This document shows, one piece after another, positions 35,496 through 44,549 of a DNA stretch of 52,128 nt. Every line of letters starts with the position of its first letter. Within the stretch, counting starts at the first letter, position 1. The stretch comes from UBA2093 sp044340485. GTDB lineage: Bacteria; Actinomycetota; Acidimicrobiia; Acidimicrobiales; Ilumatobacteraceae. The DNA is taken from contig JBIITN010000013.1 in NCBI GenBank assembly GCA_044340485.1, positions 1 to 52,128 on the forward strand. Reading direction: 5' to 3'. A program made the translations under genes and the position numbers. The notes beneath the pieces are model-generated. The model ran no database searches, was not told the origin of the DNA, and worked only from the letters and a program-made list of their open reading frames with translations.

Positions 35496-37202
35496 TCAAC
35501 GCTCGTAACGCGATGCCGGCAGGCGCACATCGCCCACGCGTTTTGTCAATCCGTATTTGTCGAGCACGGTCCCTAACGGCACAGCATGTTTGCGCGTGAG
35601 ACCAGTGATGTCGCGTAAGGCGGCCATGGTAAATCCAGCAGGAAACTGACGCCACAACTCGGTCAGAACGTCGCGCAAGTCTTCCAAGACATCGACGTGA
35701 AATGCAATGCCATCGTGTTCGTACACAGTTCCCATTTGTACTAAGCGGCGCATGACGTCACGGGCCAACGTAGTGGTATCAACGCCAGTGCGACCGCCGT
35801 TTCGAATGAGTGTGGCGATTCGTTGTTCGTCTGGAGACAACAACTGACCTCGGCGCGCCACGCCATGAGAAATAATGACCCCTTCGATGTTGTGGATCAG
35901 CAATTTCTCCCAGGGCTGCAAGATCGATACGTCAACGCCTTCGGGTGATTCATCCAGCATCACTTGTAAATGATGACGAGTATCAGCAACAACCGCATCA
36001 CTTGCCACCCACTCACCTACCACTGCGCCAACGTGTTGGCCAGTGTCACGCCACACTGTGCTCACCAACACCCAACCTCGTTCAGACAAGTACGTCTGAA
36101 CGGTGCCATCAGGACGAGCCTTTGTCACCGGCGCTACAGGATGAACATCAAGCACTGTTCCTCCACCCACGGTCTCGCTGCGTCCAGTTTCGCGCAATAC
36201 GAATCGATCGCCGGGAAGCAGTGGCAAGGCGTGTTGAAACGTCAGTCGTATTAGATCGTTGTTACCAGGCGTGATCGAGTCAGCACCGAGTACACGTAAC
36301 TGCACTTCTTGATCAGAGGTTCCCACATGCAAGATGAACTGACCACGTTTGCTTACGTTGTGACCAAGAGACGACAACACCTCAAGTGATGCGTCAAATG
36401 ACGTTGTGGGATTCCACTCCTCAGACCTCACCAACGCGTCACCGCGAGAAATCTCATTACTTCCAACTCCAGTCACATTCAGTGCTACCCGCGCTGGGCC
36501 ATCTACGCTGTTGACGGCCTGACCATGTGTTTGGATTCCGCGAACACGTACTTCCACACCGTTGCCCACAATCGACATGCGATCATCGACATCTATGTGG
36601 CCTTGCAGCGTTCCGGTAATCACAGTGCCAGAACCGGTCATAGAAAAGACACGATCGATAAAGAGACGAGTGCGTTGTTTCTCTACGTTTAGCGTGGCGT
36701 CGGCAACAGTTACTGCGAGAAGATTCCGTAATTGTTCGATGCCATGACTCGAGTTGACAGATATCGCAACAACGTCTACAAGATCTATACCGCGATGCGT
36801 CAGTCGTGCACGCACATCTTTTTCAACTTTATGAATTCGTGCTGCATCGACTCGGTCACTTTTTGTAATCGCTACAACAAACCTTCTCGAACCAAGCAAC
36901 GACACCACATCACAATGCTCGGTTGTCTGTGGCATCCACCCTTCGGCGGCGTCAACAACAAGAAGCACTACTCCTACGTGTGATACGCCGGCAATCATGT
37001 TCCGGATGAAATCAACATGACCTGGAACATCTATGAAACTCAGCGTGACCCCGTCGGACGTTGTGGTATGTGCAAAACCGAGATCAATCGTCATCCCACG
37101 CTGTTTTTCCTCGGACAAACGATCAGGATCTGTTCCTGTTAGTGCGCGTACCAAAGATGATTTACCGTGATCAACATGACCTGCAGTAGCAATGACTGTC
37201 AT
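35496..37202 (-). CDS. selB: Selenocysteine-specific elongation factor SelB
   Basis: This 568-residue GTPase brings Sec-tRNA to the ribosome at UGA codons marked by a SECIS element. GTPase motifs are AGHVDHGKSSL (residues 7-17), the switch region with RGMTIDLGFA, DVPGHVDF and TKSD. β-barrel domains follow (about 170-350), then a C-terminal winged-helix region (about 400-568) that reads SECIS RNA, ending with a KYGLTKRVGDVR segment. Its ATG overlaps the selA stop by four bases. It converges with the tRNA-Sec gene, leaving 24 bases between them. Confidence 0.96.
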   Translation of the reverse strand: MTVIATAGHVDHGKSSLVRALTGTDPDRLSEEKQRGMTIDLGFAHTTTSDGVTLSFIDVPGHVDFIRNMIAGVSHVGVVLLVVDAAEGWMPQTTEHCDVVSLLGSRRFVVAITKSDRVDAARIHKVEKDVRARLTHRGIDLVDVVAISVNSSHGIEQLRNLLAVTVADATLNVEKQRTRLFIDRVFSMTGSGTVITGTLQGHIDVDDRMSIVGNGVEVRVRGIQTHGQAVNSVDGPARVALNVTGVGSNEISRGDALVRSEEWNPTTSFDASLEVLSSLGHNVSKRGQFILHVGTSDQEVQLRVLGADSITPGNNDLIRLTFQHALPLLPGDRFVLRETGRSETVGGGTVLDVHPVAPVTKARPDGTVQTYLSERGWVLVSTVWRDTGQHVGAVVGEWVASDAVVADTRHHLQVMLDESPEGVDVSILQPWEKLLIHNIEGVIISHGVARRGQLLSPDEQRIATLIRNGGRTGVDTTTLARDVMRRLVQMGTVYEHDGIAFHVDVLEDLRDVLTELWRQFPAGFTMAALRDITGLTRKHAVPLGTVLDKYGLTKRVGDVRLPASRYER

Positions 37203-38539
37203 ATTGATATTTCAGAAATTGCGTTCACCAGTACGTGATCATCGTCGACACTGCAGGATCGTAAGTCGATGATGGTGGCATTGCCATCTACTCGTGCAAT
37301 CACGGGGGTGGAATGACGGCGAAGTTGCTCGCTGTGATCACCTGCGAAAGTAAGTGCGACCGATGGGATAACAGATCCGGGAGCTGAGCCCGCGCCAGGC
37401 AAAGATTCTGTGTCGATCACGCGGATCATTGAAAAATGAGAAGACGGCAGCTGACGCACAATTTTTTCGGCGCGAGCACGCAAGCTTTCTATAGACCCAG
37501 TGGCCATCGACCAAAAAGGAATGTCATCACACACAGCGCCCGACAAATAACTCAACAAGACATTTTGCAAACCCAACAAGGTGTGGGATCCAGGTCGAAG
37601 TGCCCTCATCAACGGATGCGACGCGCACGCAGCGACCAATTCTTGTGAACCCGCGATCACGCCGCACTGTGGCCCACCCAACAGCTTGTCGCCACTAAAT
37701 AACACGAGCGATGCACCGTCTGTCAGACACTGCTTCGCGGCTGGCTCACCATGTACCCACCCGATGAGATCGCGTGACGATGATGGAACCCAAGGCGTTG
37801 TGTTATCCAACAATCCTGACCCAATGTCAACAACAACGGGGACCGGCAAAGTTGCTAGTTCGCGAACCGAAGTATCTTCCACAAAACCGCGCATTGCAAA
37901 ATTAGATGGATGAATCTTCATCACTAATGCAACATCATTCTTTTTATTTGTGCACGCCTTCTCATAGTCGCGAAGACGCGTTTTGTTTGTGGTGCCCACA
38001 TCTACAAGACGTGCACCAGATTGTTCCATCACATCTGGAATGCGAAATCCACCACCGATTTCCACACTTTCACCGCGCGACACGACAACATCGCGATTAT
38101 CAGCCAATGCTGCTAACACGAGCAAAACCGCTGCAGCATTATTGTTCACTACCACTGCTGCTTCAGACCCGATGAGGGTTGCCAATAATTCACTGACAGC
38201 CGTGTGACGTGATCCTCTCTGTCCGGTGCGAAGATCAAACTCAACTGTGACTGAACGATGAGATCCACTCATTGAAATTGGCGCACGCCCAAGATTTGTG
38301 TGCAGCAACACTCCGGTCGCATTCACCGCATCGCGCATCAACATCTCTTCCATGTTTCGCACAACACGTATTGCGTTTGCTTCAAGATCAGCTGACTCGC
38401 CAATGCGATATGCCTCGATTGCGCGTCGAGCGCACTGCACCAATAACGCATGCGGTAGGTCCGAGTGTCGCGACAGCGCTCGGGCAAGCACATCAACTGA
38501 TGGTGGCCTCCCAGATTGTTGCTCTTCCACTGCTGTCAC
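37199..38539 (-). CDS. selA: L-seryl-tRNA(Sec) selenium transferase SelA
   Basis: This 446-residue PLP enzyme converts Ser-tRNA(Sec) to Sec-tRNA(Sec) using selenophosphate. PLP binds Lys285 in LVLFSGDKLLGGPQCG. Other typical parts are NATGVLLHTNLGRAP (73-87), NNNAAAVLLVLAAL and VDIGSGLL. Length is slightly below the E. coli enzyme (463). The GTG start lies 27 bases from the divergent selD start. Together with selB it forms a two-gene operon. Confidence 0.96.
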   Translation of the reverse strand: MTAVEEQQSGRPPSVDVLARALSRHSDLPHALLVQCARRAIEAYRIGESADLEANAIRVVRNMEEMLMRDAVNATGVLLHTNLGRAPISMSGSHRSVTVEFDLRTGQRGSRHTAVSELLATLIGSEAAVVVNNNAAAVLLVLAALADNRDVVVSRGESVEIGGGFRIPDVMEQSGARLVDVGTTNKTRLRDYEKACTNKKNDVALVMKIHPSNFAMRGFVEDTSVRELATLPVPVVVDIGSGLLDNTTPWVPSSSRDLIGWVHGEPAAKQCLTDGASLVLFSGDKLLGGPQCGVIAGSQELVAACASHPLMRALRPGSHTLLGLQNVLLSYLSGAVCDDIPFWSMATGSIESLRARAEKIVRQLPSSHFSMIRVIDTESLPGAGSAPGSVIPSVALTFAGDHSEQLRRHSTPVIARVDGNATIIDLRSCSVDDDHVLVNAISEISI

Positions 38540-38566
38540 ACCATTGAAACTAATAGGCTCGCCACC

Positions 38567-39580
38567 ATGAGCCCACAGCCACCATCCCCTCGTCTCACTG
38601 AATGGACATCATGCGGTGGCTGTGCTGCCAAATGGGGCGCGTCACTTCTCGCCGATCTGGTGCGAGAACTTCCTGAGTCAACCGACCGATCGTTACTGGT
38701 AGGCCTCGCACCCTTTGATGATGCAGCGGTGTATCGACTAACTGATGACATTGCTCTTGTCAGCACCACCGATTTCTTTCCTCCACTTGTAGACAATCCG
38801 ACCGACTTTGGTGCAATCGCTGCTGCAAATGCGTGCAGCGATGTATTCGCAATGGGAGGAAGCGTTGTCCTTGCAGTAAACATTGCAGCATTTCCTGAAG
38901 AGTTTCCTCGCGAATGGATCACACAAATTTTTGATGCCGCAGCACAGGTTGTTGCTGAATCAGGAGGCACCATCGCAGGTGGTCACACAATTCGTAATCC
39001 AGAACCAATCTTTGGTCTCGCGGTACAAGGCACTGTGCATCCAGATCGCATCTTTCGTAAATCTGGTGCAAAGCCAGGCGACGTTGCATTGATCTCAAAA
39101 CCAATCGGTACTGGTCTTGTGATGGCGGCGGGAACTGACGCGCATCAACAACATGTAATCAACGGTATGCGCACAACAAATCGACGCGCAGCAGAAGAAT
39201 TACGTGAATTGGGCGATGCAGTGCATGCGGTGACTGACGTAACTGGATATGGACTCGCAGGTCACGGTTGGGAAATTGCAGATCGTTCTGGAGTGCGTCT
39301 TTCAATACAACACGATCTCATTCCTACATACGATGGCGCACTAGACCTTGCACGGAGTGGAATTCGCACAGGTGGAGATCCGCGTAATCGCACATATGTG
39401 TCGTCGTCGTTTTCATCTACATGTGATGACACATATGTTGCACTAACTATGGACCCACAAACATCCGGCGGATTACTCGCTGCTGTTGATCCACGTACTG
39501 CATCGCAATTATCTGCAACATCAGAATGGACAATCATTGGTGAATTTACTGATGAAAATGTGGGAATCGTGTTGAAATAA
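38567..39580 (+). CDS. selD: Selenide, water dikinase SelD
   Basis: This 337-residue enzyme makes selenophosphate from selenide and ATP. The catalytic loop is TSCGGCAAKWG with Cys16 (the position occupied by Sec or Cys), Cys19 and Lys22, so this is the cysteine form. Downstream signatures include DDAAVYRLTDDIALVSTTDFFPP (in part), AANACSDVFAMGG and IAGGHTIRNPEPIFGLAVQG, then TDVTGYGLAGHGWEIA. The start at 38567 is chosen by family alignment; the frame is open to 38516 but would overlap selA. Confidence 0.96.
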   Translation: MSPQPPSPRLTEWTSCGGCAAKWGASLLADLVRELPESTDRSLLVGLAPFDDAAVYRLTDDIALVSTTDFFPPLVDNPTDFGAIAAANACSDVFAMGGSVVLAVNIAAFPEEFPREWITQIFDAAAQVVAESGGTIAGGHTIRNPEPIFGLAVQGTVHPDRIFRKSGAKPGDVALISKPIGTGLVMAAGTDAHQQHVINGMRTTNRRAAEELRELGDAVHAVTDVTGYGLAGHGWEIADRSGVRLSIQHDLIPTYDGALDLARSGIRTGGDPRNRTYVSSSFSSTCDDTYVALTMDPQTSGGLLAAVDPRTASQLSATSEWTIIGEFTDENVGIVLK

Positions 39581-39651
39581 ATACGTCATTCGCCTGCTAG
39601 TCTGTAGCAATCGTCAACAAGCCACCGGTGTGTGGGGAGTGTGATTCTTTT

Positions 39652-40938
39652 ATGAAAATCCTCGTTGTAGGAGCAGGCGGAGTAGGCGCATCAATGGCGT
39701 CAATCGCTGAGACGAGGGAATTTTTTGATTCTTTTGTCCTTGCAGATATTGATGAACGACGCGCAAAACAAGCGGTCGCAGATCTAGACGACCCTCGTCG
39801 ATTTGAAGCCATGCACGTTGACGCCGGTTCGGTGGAAAATGTAGTGGAGCTGATCGAGAGGACAAAAGCAGACATCATTGTCAATGCAGGTGATCCGCGT
39901 CTCAATGAAGTTATTTTTGAAGCAGCATTTCGTGCGAGATGTAACTATCTCGATATGGCAATGAACTTGTCAAAGCCTCATCCCACTCGTCCTTACGAAG
40001 AAGTGGGTGAACCGCTTGGTAAAGCGCAGTTAGAGGCGCACGAACAATGGATCGACCGCGGGATACTTGGTCTTGTCGGCATGGGTGTTGAACCAGGTCT
40101 CAGCGACATTTTCGCCCGATATGCAAAAGATCATCTTTTTGATGAAGTGCATGAAATAGGCGTGCGTGATGGTTCTAATTTGTCCATTGATGGTTTTGAT
40201 TTTGCGCCCACATTTTCGATCTGGACAACTATTGAGGAATGTTTGAACCCGCCGATTGTGTGGGAAAAAGAGCGCGGATTATTCACCACCGATTGCTTCA
40301 GTGAGCCAGAGATTTTCCACTTCCCTGCCGGTATTGGTCCGGTTGAGTGCGTCAACGTTGAACATGAAGAAGTTCTTCTTATTCCTCGCGAAATTGATTG
40401 TCACCGTGTGACTTTTAAGTATGGCCTAGGTGCAGAATTCATCGACTGGTTGAAGACGTTTGCCTATCTTGGTCTTGACAGTAAAGAGAAAATCAATGTT
40501 GGCAATGTTGCAGTTGCTCCACGTGATGTTCTTGCTGCAGTACTACCAAATCCGTCACAACTTGGTCACCTTATGCATGGCAAAACATGTGCAGGTACGT
40601 GGGTGCGAGGAATGTATGACGGTGCACCGCGCGAGATATACCTGTATCACGTTGCCGACAACGAAATCACCATGCGCGAATGGGGTTCGCAAGCAGTGTT
40701 GTGGCAAACAGCGGTGTGCCCAGTAGTTGCACTTGAGTTGTTGTCAAACGGCGCATGGAAGGCAACCGGTGTGCACGGGCCTGAACATTTCGATGCTGTT
40801 CCGTTTTTGAACTTGCTTGGTGAATATGGCACGCATCACGGCCAACTTGAAATGGGACCAGGTTTGTGGCCAAGCCCGAAGTCAACGGGTCAACCGGGTT
40901 GGGACCGTCCGGTACGTCGAGCCATTCACCCTCACTAG
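39652..40938 (+). CDS. Saccharopine dehydrogenase family protein
   Basis: This is a 428-residue NAD(P)-dependent oxidoreductase-like protein. The N-terminal Rossmann fold is MKILVVGAGGVGASMASIA, followed by VLADIDERRAKQ and VNAGDPRLNEVIFEAAF. The C-terminal domain includes LGLVGMGVEPGLSDIFARY and a late HHGQLEMGPGLWPSP stretch. It resembles saccharopine dehydrogenase/carboxynorspermidine synthase-type enzymes; the substrate is unknown. The ATG at 39652 is used because the Rossmann strand starts there; an in-frame GTG at 39628 is less likely. Confidence 0.8.
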   Translation: MKILVVGAGGVGASMASIAETREFFDSFVLADIDERRAKQAVADLDDPRRFEAMHVDAGSVENVVELIERTKADIIVNAGDPRLNEVIFEAAFRARCNYLDMAMNLSKPHPTRPYEEVGEPLGKAQLEAHEQWIDRGILGLVGMGVEPGLSDIFARYAKDHLFDEVHEIGVRDGSNLSIDGFDFAPTFSIWTTIEECLNPPIVWEKERGLFTTDCFSEPEIFHFPAGIGPVECVNVEHEEVLLIPREIDCHRVTFKYGLGAEFIDWLKTFAYLGLDSKEKINVGNVAVAPRDVLAAVLPNPSQLGHLMHGKTCAGTWVRGMYDGAPREIYLYHVADNEITMREWGSQAVLWQTAVCPVVALELLSNGAWKATGVHGPEHFDAVPFLNLLGEYGTHHGQLEMGPGLWPSPKSTGQPGWDRPVRRAIHPH

Positions 40939-40958
40939 TTTCTGCTCAACACAGAAAC
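40938..40958. terminator. Short hairpin between convergent genes
   Basis: GTTTCTG (40938-40944) pairs with CAGAAAC (40952-40958) around a 7-base loop, between the saccharopine dehydrogenase-like gene and the convergent mftD-like gene. It is modest in strength and could end both transcripts. Confidence 0.4.
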
Positions 40959-40966
40959 AATGAGCG

Positions 40967-42142
40967 TTATTTTGTGCCGAGTGTGCGCAGGAAATCTGGC
41001 GGAATCACCAAGTCATCACGAGTGAGATCCTTGATGTCTGATTTGCCGATGCCCATCATTGCTGAGTCCATACCGCCGCGAAGAACATCGAGCACGTTTT
41101 CGACACCAGCTTGACCATTTGCTGCGAGACCCCACAGATACGCACGACCAATCATTACGGCCTTTGCACCCATTGCAAGTGCTTTCACGACATCACTGCC
41201 GCGACGCACTCCACCATCGAGAATGACTTCAATCTGGCTTCCTACTGCTTCAGCGACCGCCGCGAGATTGCGAATCGGCGCTGGCGTTCCGTCGAGGTTG
41301 TTGCCACCATGGTTTGACACCGACAAAGTTGTTGCACCGAGATCAACGACGCGCTTTGCATCATCGACACGACAAATGCCTTTCACCATGAACGGACCAT
41401 CCCACTGCGAACGGATCCATGCAACATCACTCCACGTTGGTAACGGGGTTTGCATCCATTCGTAATAGGCGCCGAAGAATGTTGGAGCAGATCCACCTGG
41501 AGGGGTCATGTTCGGTGCGGAGAGATCAGGCAACTTGCCCGACTTTGCAAACATCCAAAGCCACTTGGGTCGAGAAATTGCCTCGGGTGCAAGCTTGATC
41601 ATTGCTTTCAAATCAATCTTCTCGGGGATCCATGGGCTACCCCAGTCGCGACCATTTGAAAATGACCAGTCGAGCGTGATGATGATTCCTTTGGCGCCCG
41701 CATTCTTCGCGCGCTCAAGACGATGCAACATGAGGTCACGATCACCAGACCAGTAGACCTGTAAGAAGGTGGAATCGTTCGCTGCTGCCACTTCCTCAAT
41801 TGGTTTACTTGCAAATGAACTAAGACCCATCGCAATGCCACGATTTGCCGCTGCACGCGCAATCGCAACTTCACCGTCAGGATGAACCGCCTGCACGCCG
41901 GTGGGAGAAATAATGACCGGCATCGATAGGTTCTGCCCCATCACTGAAGTTTCCATGCGACGTTCGGTTGGAAGATCAGCAATGTGTGGTGCAAAACCAA
42001 GCAGGTCAAAAGCATTCAGGTTGTCGTTATACGACAATCCTTTTTCCGATCCAGCAAGTAGTGCACTGTAGACAGATTTTGGCAGTCGTTTCTTTGCCCG
42101 ACGCTGTGCCTCTGCAACCGTTTCAAACCATGTGTTTGCCAT
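40967..42142 (-). CDS. mftD: Pre-mycofactocin synthase homologue MftD (FMN-dependent)
   Basis: This is a 391-residue FMN enzyme of the α-hydroxy acid oxidase family. From memory of the MftD family it is a close match along its length: WFETVAEAQRRAKKRLP, LLAGSEKGLSYNDN, ISPTGVQAVHPDGEVA, LDWSFSNGRDWGSPWIPEK and VSNHGGNNLDGTPAP. Lactate oxidases have NHGGRQLDG in the last motif, so the NN here supports MftD. MftD oxidatively deaminates the cyclised AHDP intermediate to give the redox-active α-keto amide of mycofactocin. No mftA, mftB, mftC, mftE or mftF is in the window, so it is either an orphan of a dispersed pathway or a relative with another substrate. Confidence 0.82.
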   Translation of the reverse strand: MANTWFETVAEAQRRAKKRLPKSVYSALLAGSEKGLSYNDNLNAFDLLGFAPHIADLPTERRMETSVMGQNLSMPVIISPTGVQAVHPDGEVAIARAAANRGIAMGLSSFASKPIEEVAAANDSTFLQVYWSGDRDLMLHRLERAKNAGAKGIIITLDWSFSNGRDWGSPWIPEKIDLKAMIKLAPEAISRPKWLWMFAKSGKLPDLSAPNMTPPGGSAPTFFGAYYEWMQTPLPTWSDVAWIRSQWDGPFMVKGICRVDDAKRVVDLGATTLSVSNHGGNNLDGTPAPIRNLAAVAEAVGSQIEVILDGGVRRGSDVVKALAMGAKAVMIGRAYLWGLAANGQAGVENVLDVLRGGMDSAMMGIGKSDIKDLTRDDLVIPPDFLRTLGTK

Positions 42143-42177
42143 TGTTCATGACCTCCCCGACCGCTTAAGTGTAGGGA

Positions 42178-42900
42178 TTAGTCACGTGTGAACAAGCCTG
42201 CAACGTTTGGTCGACCTCCTACATTGTTATTGCCGCCGAGTGCAGCCCCAATAAAGCCAAGGAACTCGTTGGGGTTACGCGTTTGCACAAGCAAACGACC
42301 AGGGCCAGTGAAGTCAAAAACTAGCCCTTCACCGGATTTCACCATCTGAACGATTCCGCCTGTTGCCTTGCGCAAACTCATTGTGAGACTCGAGTCATAT
42401 GCCACCATGTGGCCGGTGTCGAGAGTGATTTTCTCGCCCGCGGCGAGCGTCCACGTTTCCAGTGCGCCGTAGCACGACAACACGATCTTGCCCGACCCTT
42501 CTGCATGAACAACAAAACCGCCTTCACTGCCAAACAGATTCTTAAAGCCACCCCACTTGGTGTTTAGCTCGACGGACATTTCTGATGCCAACCACGAACC
42601 ACGCTGCACAATCAGTCCATCACTCGGTAAATCAACCACCACAAGATCACCAGGCATCAGTGCCGCAACATCAACGAAACCACCTTGTGTCGGTGCAGTG
42701 AAAGTGGTGAGGAAGAACGATTCTCCACCGAGCGCTGCTCGCTTTAGTGACTTCATCACACCGCCCTCGGCCTTTGCTTCAACAACAACACCATCACTTG
42801 TTGCCATCATCGAACCAGACTCAGCGCGAACCTTTTCACCACCACCGAGCGATAATCGAGCAACACCGAATGCCGGTCCATTACGCACTTCAATATCCAT
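42178..42900 (-). CDS. AIM24/TIGR00266 family protein
   Basis: This is a 240-residue β-rich cytoplasmic protein of the AIM24 family. Seen are VRNGPAFGVARLSLGGGE near the start, VRAESGSMMATSDGV, GGESFFLTTFTAP (about 73-85) and repeated GxGxV strands. A GGGGGAG ribosome binding site precedes the ATG at 42900. The family is widespread and of unknown function in bacteria. It ends 35 bases upstream of the mftD homologue, on the same strand. Confidence 0.8.
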   Translation of the reverse strand: MDIEVRNGPAFGVARLSLGGGEKVRAESGSMMATSDGVVVEAKAEGGVMKSLKRAALGGESFFLTTFTAPTQGGFVDVAALMPGDLVVVDLPSDGLIVQRGSWLASEMSVELNTKWGGFKNLFGSEGGFVVHAEGSGKIVLSCYGALETWTLAAGEKITLDTGHMVAYDSSLTMSLRKATGGIVQMVKSGEGLVFDFTGPGRLLVQTRNPNEFLGFIGAALGGNNNVGGRPNVAGLFTRD

Positions 42901-43005
42901 CTTGGACTCCCCCTTTTTAACTGGCGCGCTCACCGACAGGTGAGTGCATTTCATAATGAACCGTACTATTCACGGCGTGGGGGCTTGAACGGCGTCGCTA
43001 TTCGT

Positions 43006-43521
43006 TCACTGCGCTGTGGTTACTGTGCAGTCATTGACAAGAAATGCGGCCACCAGCTGTGCTGCTTGTATCACCGCAGCATCATTCAAAATTGCAGTCG
43101 CCTGGTCAACAGCCTCAATCCCCTTCGCGGTCGCAGCACCAATAGTTCTTGCGGATGTAAGAGCCTCACCGGCAGCGCCGTAGCCAGCGAGAAAAGCAGA
43201 ATACTCCTTTTCAATCTCGGTAGTTATTGCAACACGTGTGAGCCCAAGATTGGCTTCGTATCGATCAGTTTCAAATGATTGTGGCTTGGCAAGTCCCGAC
43301 ATCAAGATATTTGACACCGCAGAAAACGCCGCAAGCGCCGTTGCACAATCAGACTTCTCGTCAATTGCTGTGACCACTGTGTCTTCGGTGGGCATTGATT
43401 CGGTAGTTACAACAGAATTTCCAGACACTGAAACATCAGCACTTTCAGAGTCTGCACATGATGCGGTACTCACAACACACACCGCAAGACAAATAGCGAA
43501 TGTGCGTCGGCTAAAGGTCAT
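43006..43521 (-). CDS. Putative lipoprotein
   Basis: This is a 171-residue exported protein. The signal peptide ends in STASC (Cys22), a possible lipobox. A Thr/Ser/Val-rich linker (about 25-55) is followed by an Ala-rich helical domain (about 58-165) with two cysteines, Cys59 and one near the end (NDCTV). No family is recognised. It is divergent from the phosphatase gene with only 19 bases between starts. Confidence 0.55.
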   Translation of the reverse strand: MTFSRRTFAICLAVCVVSTASCADSESADVSVSGNSVVTTESMPTEDTVVTAIDEKSDCATALAAFSAVSNILMSGLAKPQSFETDRYEANLGLTRVAITTEIEKEYSAFLAGYGAAGEALTSARTIGAATAKGIEAVDQATAILNDAAVIQAAQLVAAFLVNDCTVTTAQ

Positions 43522-43540
43522 GATGACAGACTAGGCAGCG

Positions 43541-44050
43541 ATGACTGCACCATGGACGACAGATGGGGGAATCCATCAAATCCCGCTGCCAATTAATACA
43601 GGTGCATTGTGGCTATGTGGCAAGCACTACATTGCACCGCGTATTAACGAAGTACGTCATGAACTCGGAGAACCAACGGTGGTCTGTCTTGCCCATCGCC
43701 ATGAGTTAGAACACCGCTACGACGGATACATCGACTGGCTTGAATCACATCGTGACAGTGACGCCGTCTGGTTCCCGATTCATGATCTCAATGCACCAGC
43801 TCTAAACGATGGACTCATTCTGTTGGAACGTCTTGTCAACGGGCTGCGAAACAATGAACGATTCATTGTTCATTGCGCAGCAGGAATTGGGCGAGCAGGT
43901 ACAACAGCAGTAGGAGTACTCATGATGCTTGGCATGGATGCACACGCTGCAGCATCGCACGTGCGCTCACACCGACCAATGGCCGGACCAGAAGCAGGTT
44001 CTCAAAAAGAATTCATCTCTGCGCTGGCTTCTCAGCTAGCGCAGAAATGA
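43541..44050 (+). CDS. Protein tyrosine/dual-specificity phosphatase
   Basis: This is a 169-residue enzyme with the P-loop HCAAGIGRAG: Cys112 is the nucleophile and Arg118 binds phosphate. A likely general acid is Asp82 in IHDLNAP. The fold order (strand with VVCLAHRHEL, acid loop, P-loop, then SHRPMAGPEAGSQKEFI) fits the cysteine-based dual-specificity class. The substrate may be a phosphoprotein, sugar or lipid phosphate. Soluble, no signal peptide. Confidence 0.85.
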   Translation: MTAPWTTDGGIHQIPLPINTGALWLCGKHYIAPRINEVRHELGEPTVVCLAHRHELEHRYDGYIDWLESHRDSDAVWFPIHDLNAPALNDGLILLERLVNGLRNNERFIVHCAAGIGRAGTTAVGVLMMLGMDAHAAASHVRSHRPMAGPEAGSQKEFISALASQLAQK

Positions 44051-44088
44051 ATCACGGCCTTCTAATTGTGTCTTGAATTAGTGCGTTG

Positions 44089-44277
44089 CTATTTGACAAC
44101 AGCAACGGACGGACGACTTGCGCCCGCCAAGAGGCTCGACACCAAGATGCCAAGTGGCAATGTTCCCCAGTACGACAACTGGAGTCCGACGTTGCCCAAG
44201 AACAACATCAGTAGCCACGTTGCGGGGAATGTGGCAATAAGGAATACGGAAATGAGAGCGAAGAGTCCCTTGATCAT
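44089..44277 (-). CDS. Small two-helix membrane protein
   Basis: This is a 62-residue protein with two hydrophobic helices (about 4-24 and 28-52) and a basic N-terminus. The ATG at 44277 begins the first helix; a start at 44307 is possible. An AGG element precedes it. No family is recognised. Confidence 0.45.
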   Translation of the reverse strand: MIKGLFALISVFLIATFPATWLLMLFLGNVGLQLSYWGTLPLGILVSSLLAGASRPSVAVVK

Positions 44278-44317
44278 GCGCCTAACGTAACAGAACTGCG
44301 ACCTCAAAAAGTTTTAT

Positions 44318-44479
44318 TCAAGCATTGCGAGGAAATAAGTGTTCAGGAAATAATTGGTAGACCAGTAGCCGCTGCACCTTATTCACAATGCCGTCTTCAA
44401 CGTTTGAATTACGTGCGCCCAGAAGGTGACCTTCTGCAAATTCTTCATGGGTACGGATATGAATGAGAACAAAAATGGA
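44318..44479 (-). pseudogene. Remnant of a rhodanese-like domain
   Basis: Between the small membrane protein and the TetR gene, the minus strand encodes 53 residues bounded by stops that read like the middle of a rhodanese domain: VLIHIRTHEEFAEGHLLGARN. The family has D-V-R before the EEFAEGH-x-PGARN motif; here the Asp is His and the catalytic cysteine part is missing. There is no start codon region. I take it as a decayed fragment of a sulfurtransferase gene in the 242-base gap (44308-44549). Confidence 0.5.
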
Positions 44480-44549
44480 CTACAGGGCAATGACCAAAGT
44501 GACCCTTTTCTAAACGCATCTGCGCAAGGAAGTACATAAACTTTGATAC

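Noticed and set aside
35362..35655. Minus-strand open frame over the tRNA-Sec gene and the selB end
   Set aside because: It is antisense to a clear tRNA and overlaps selB in another frame.
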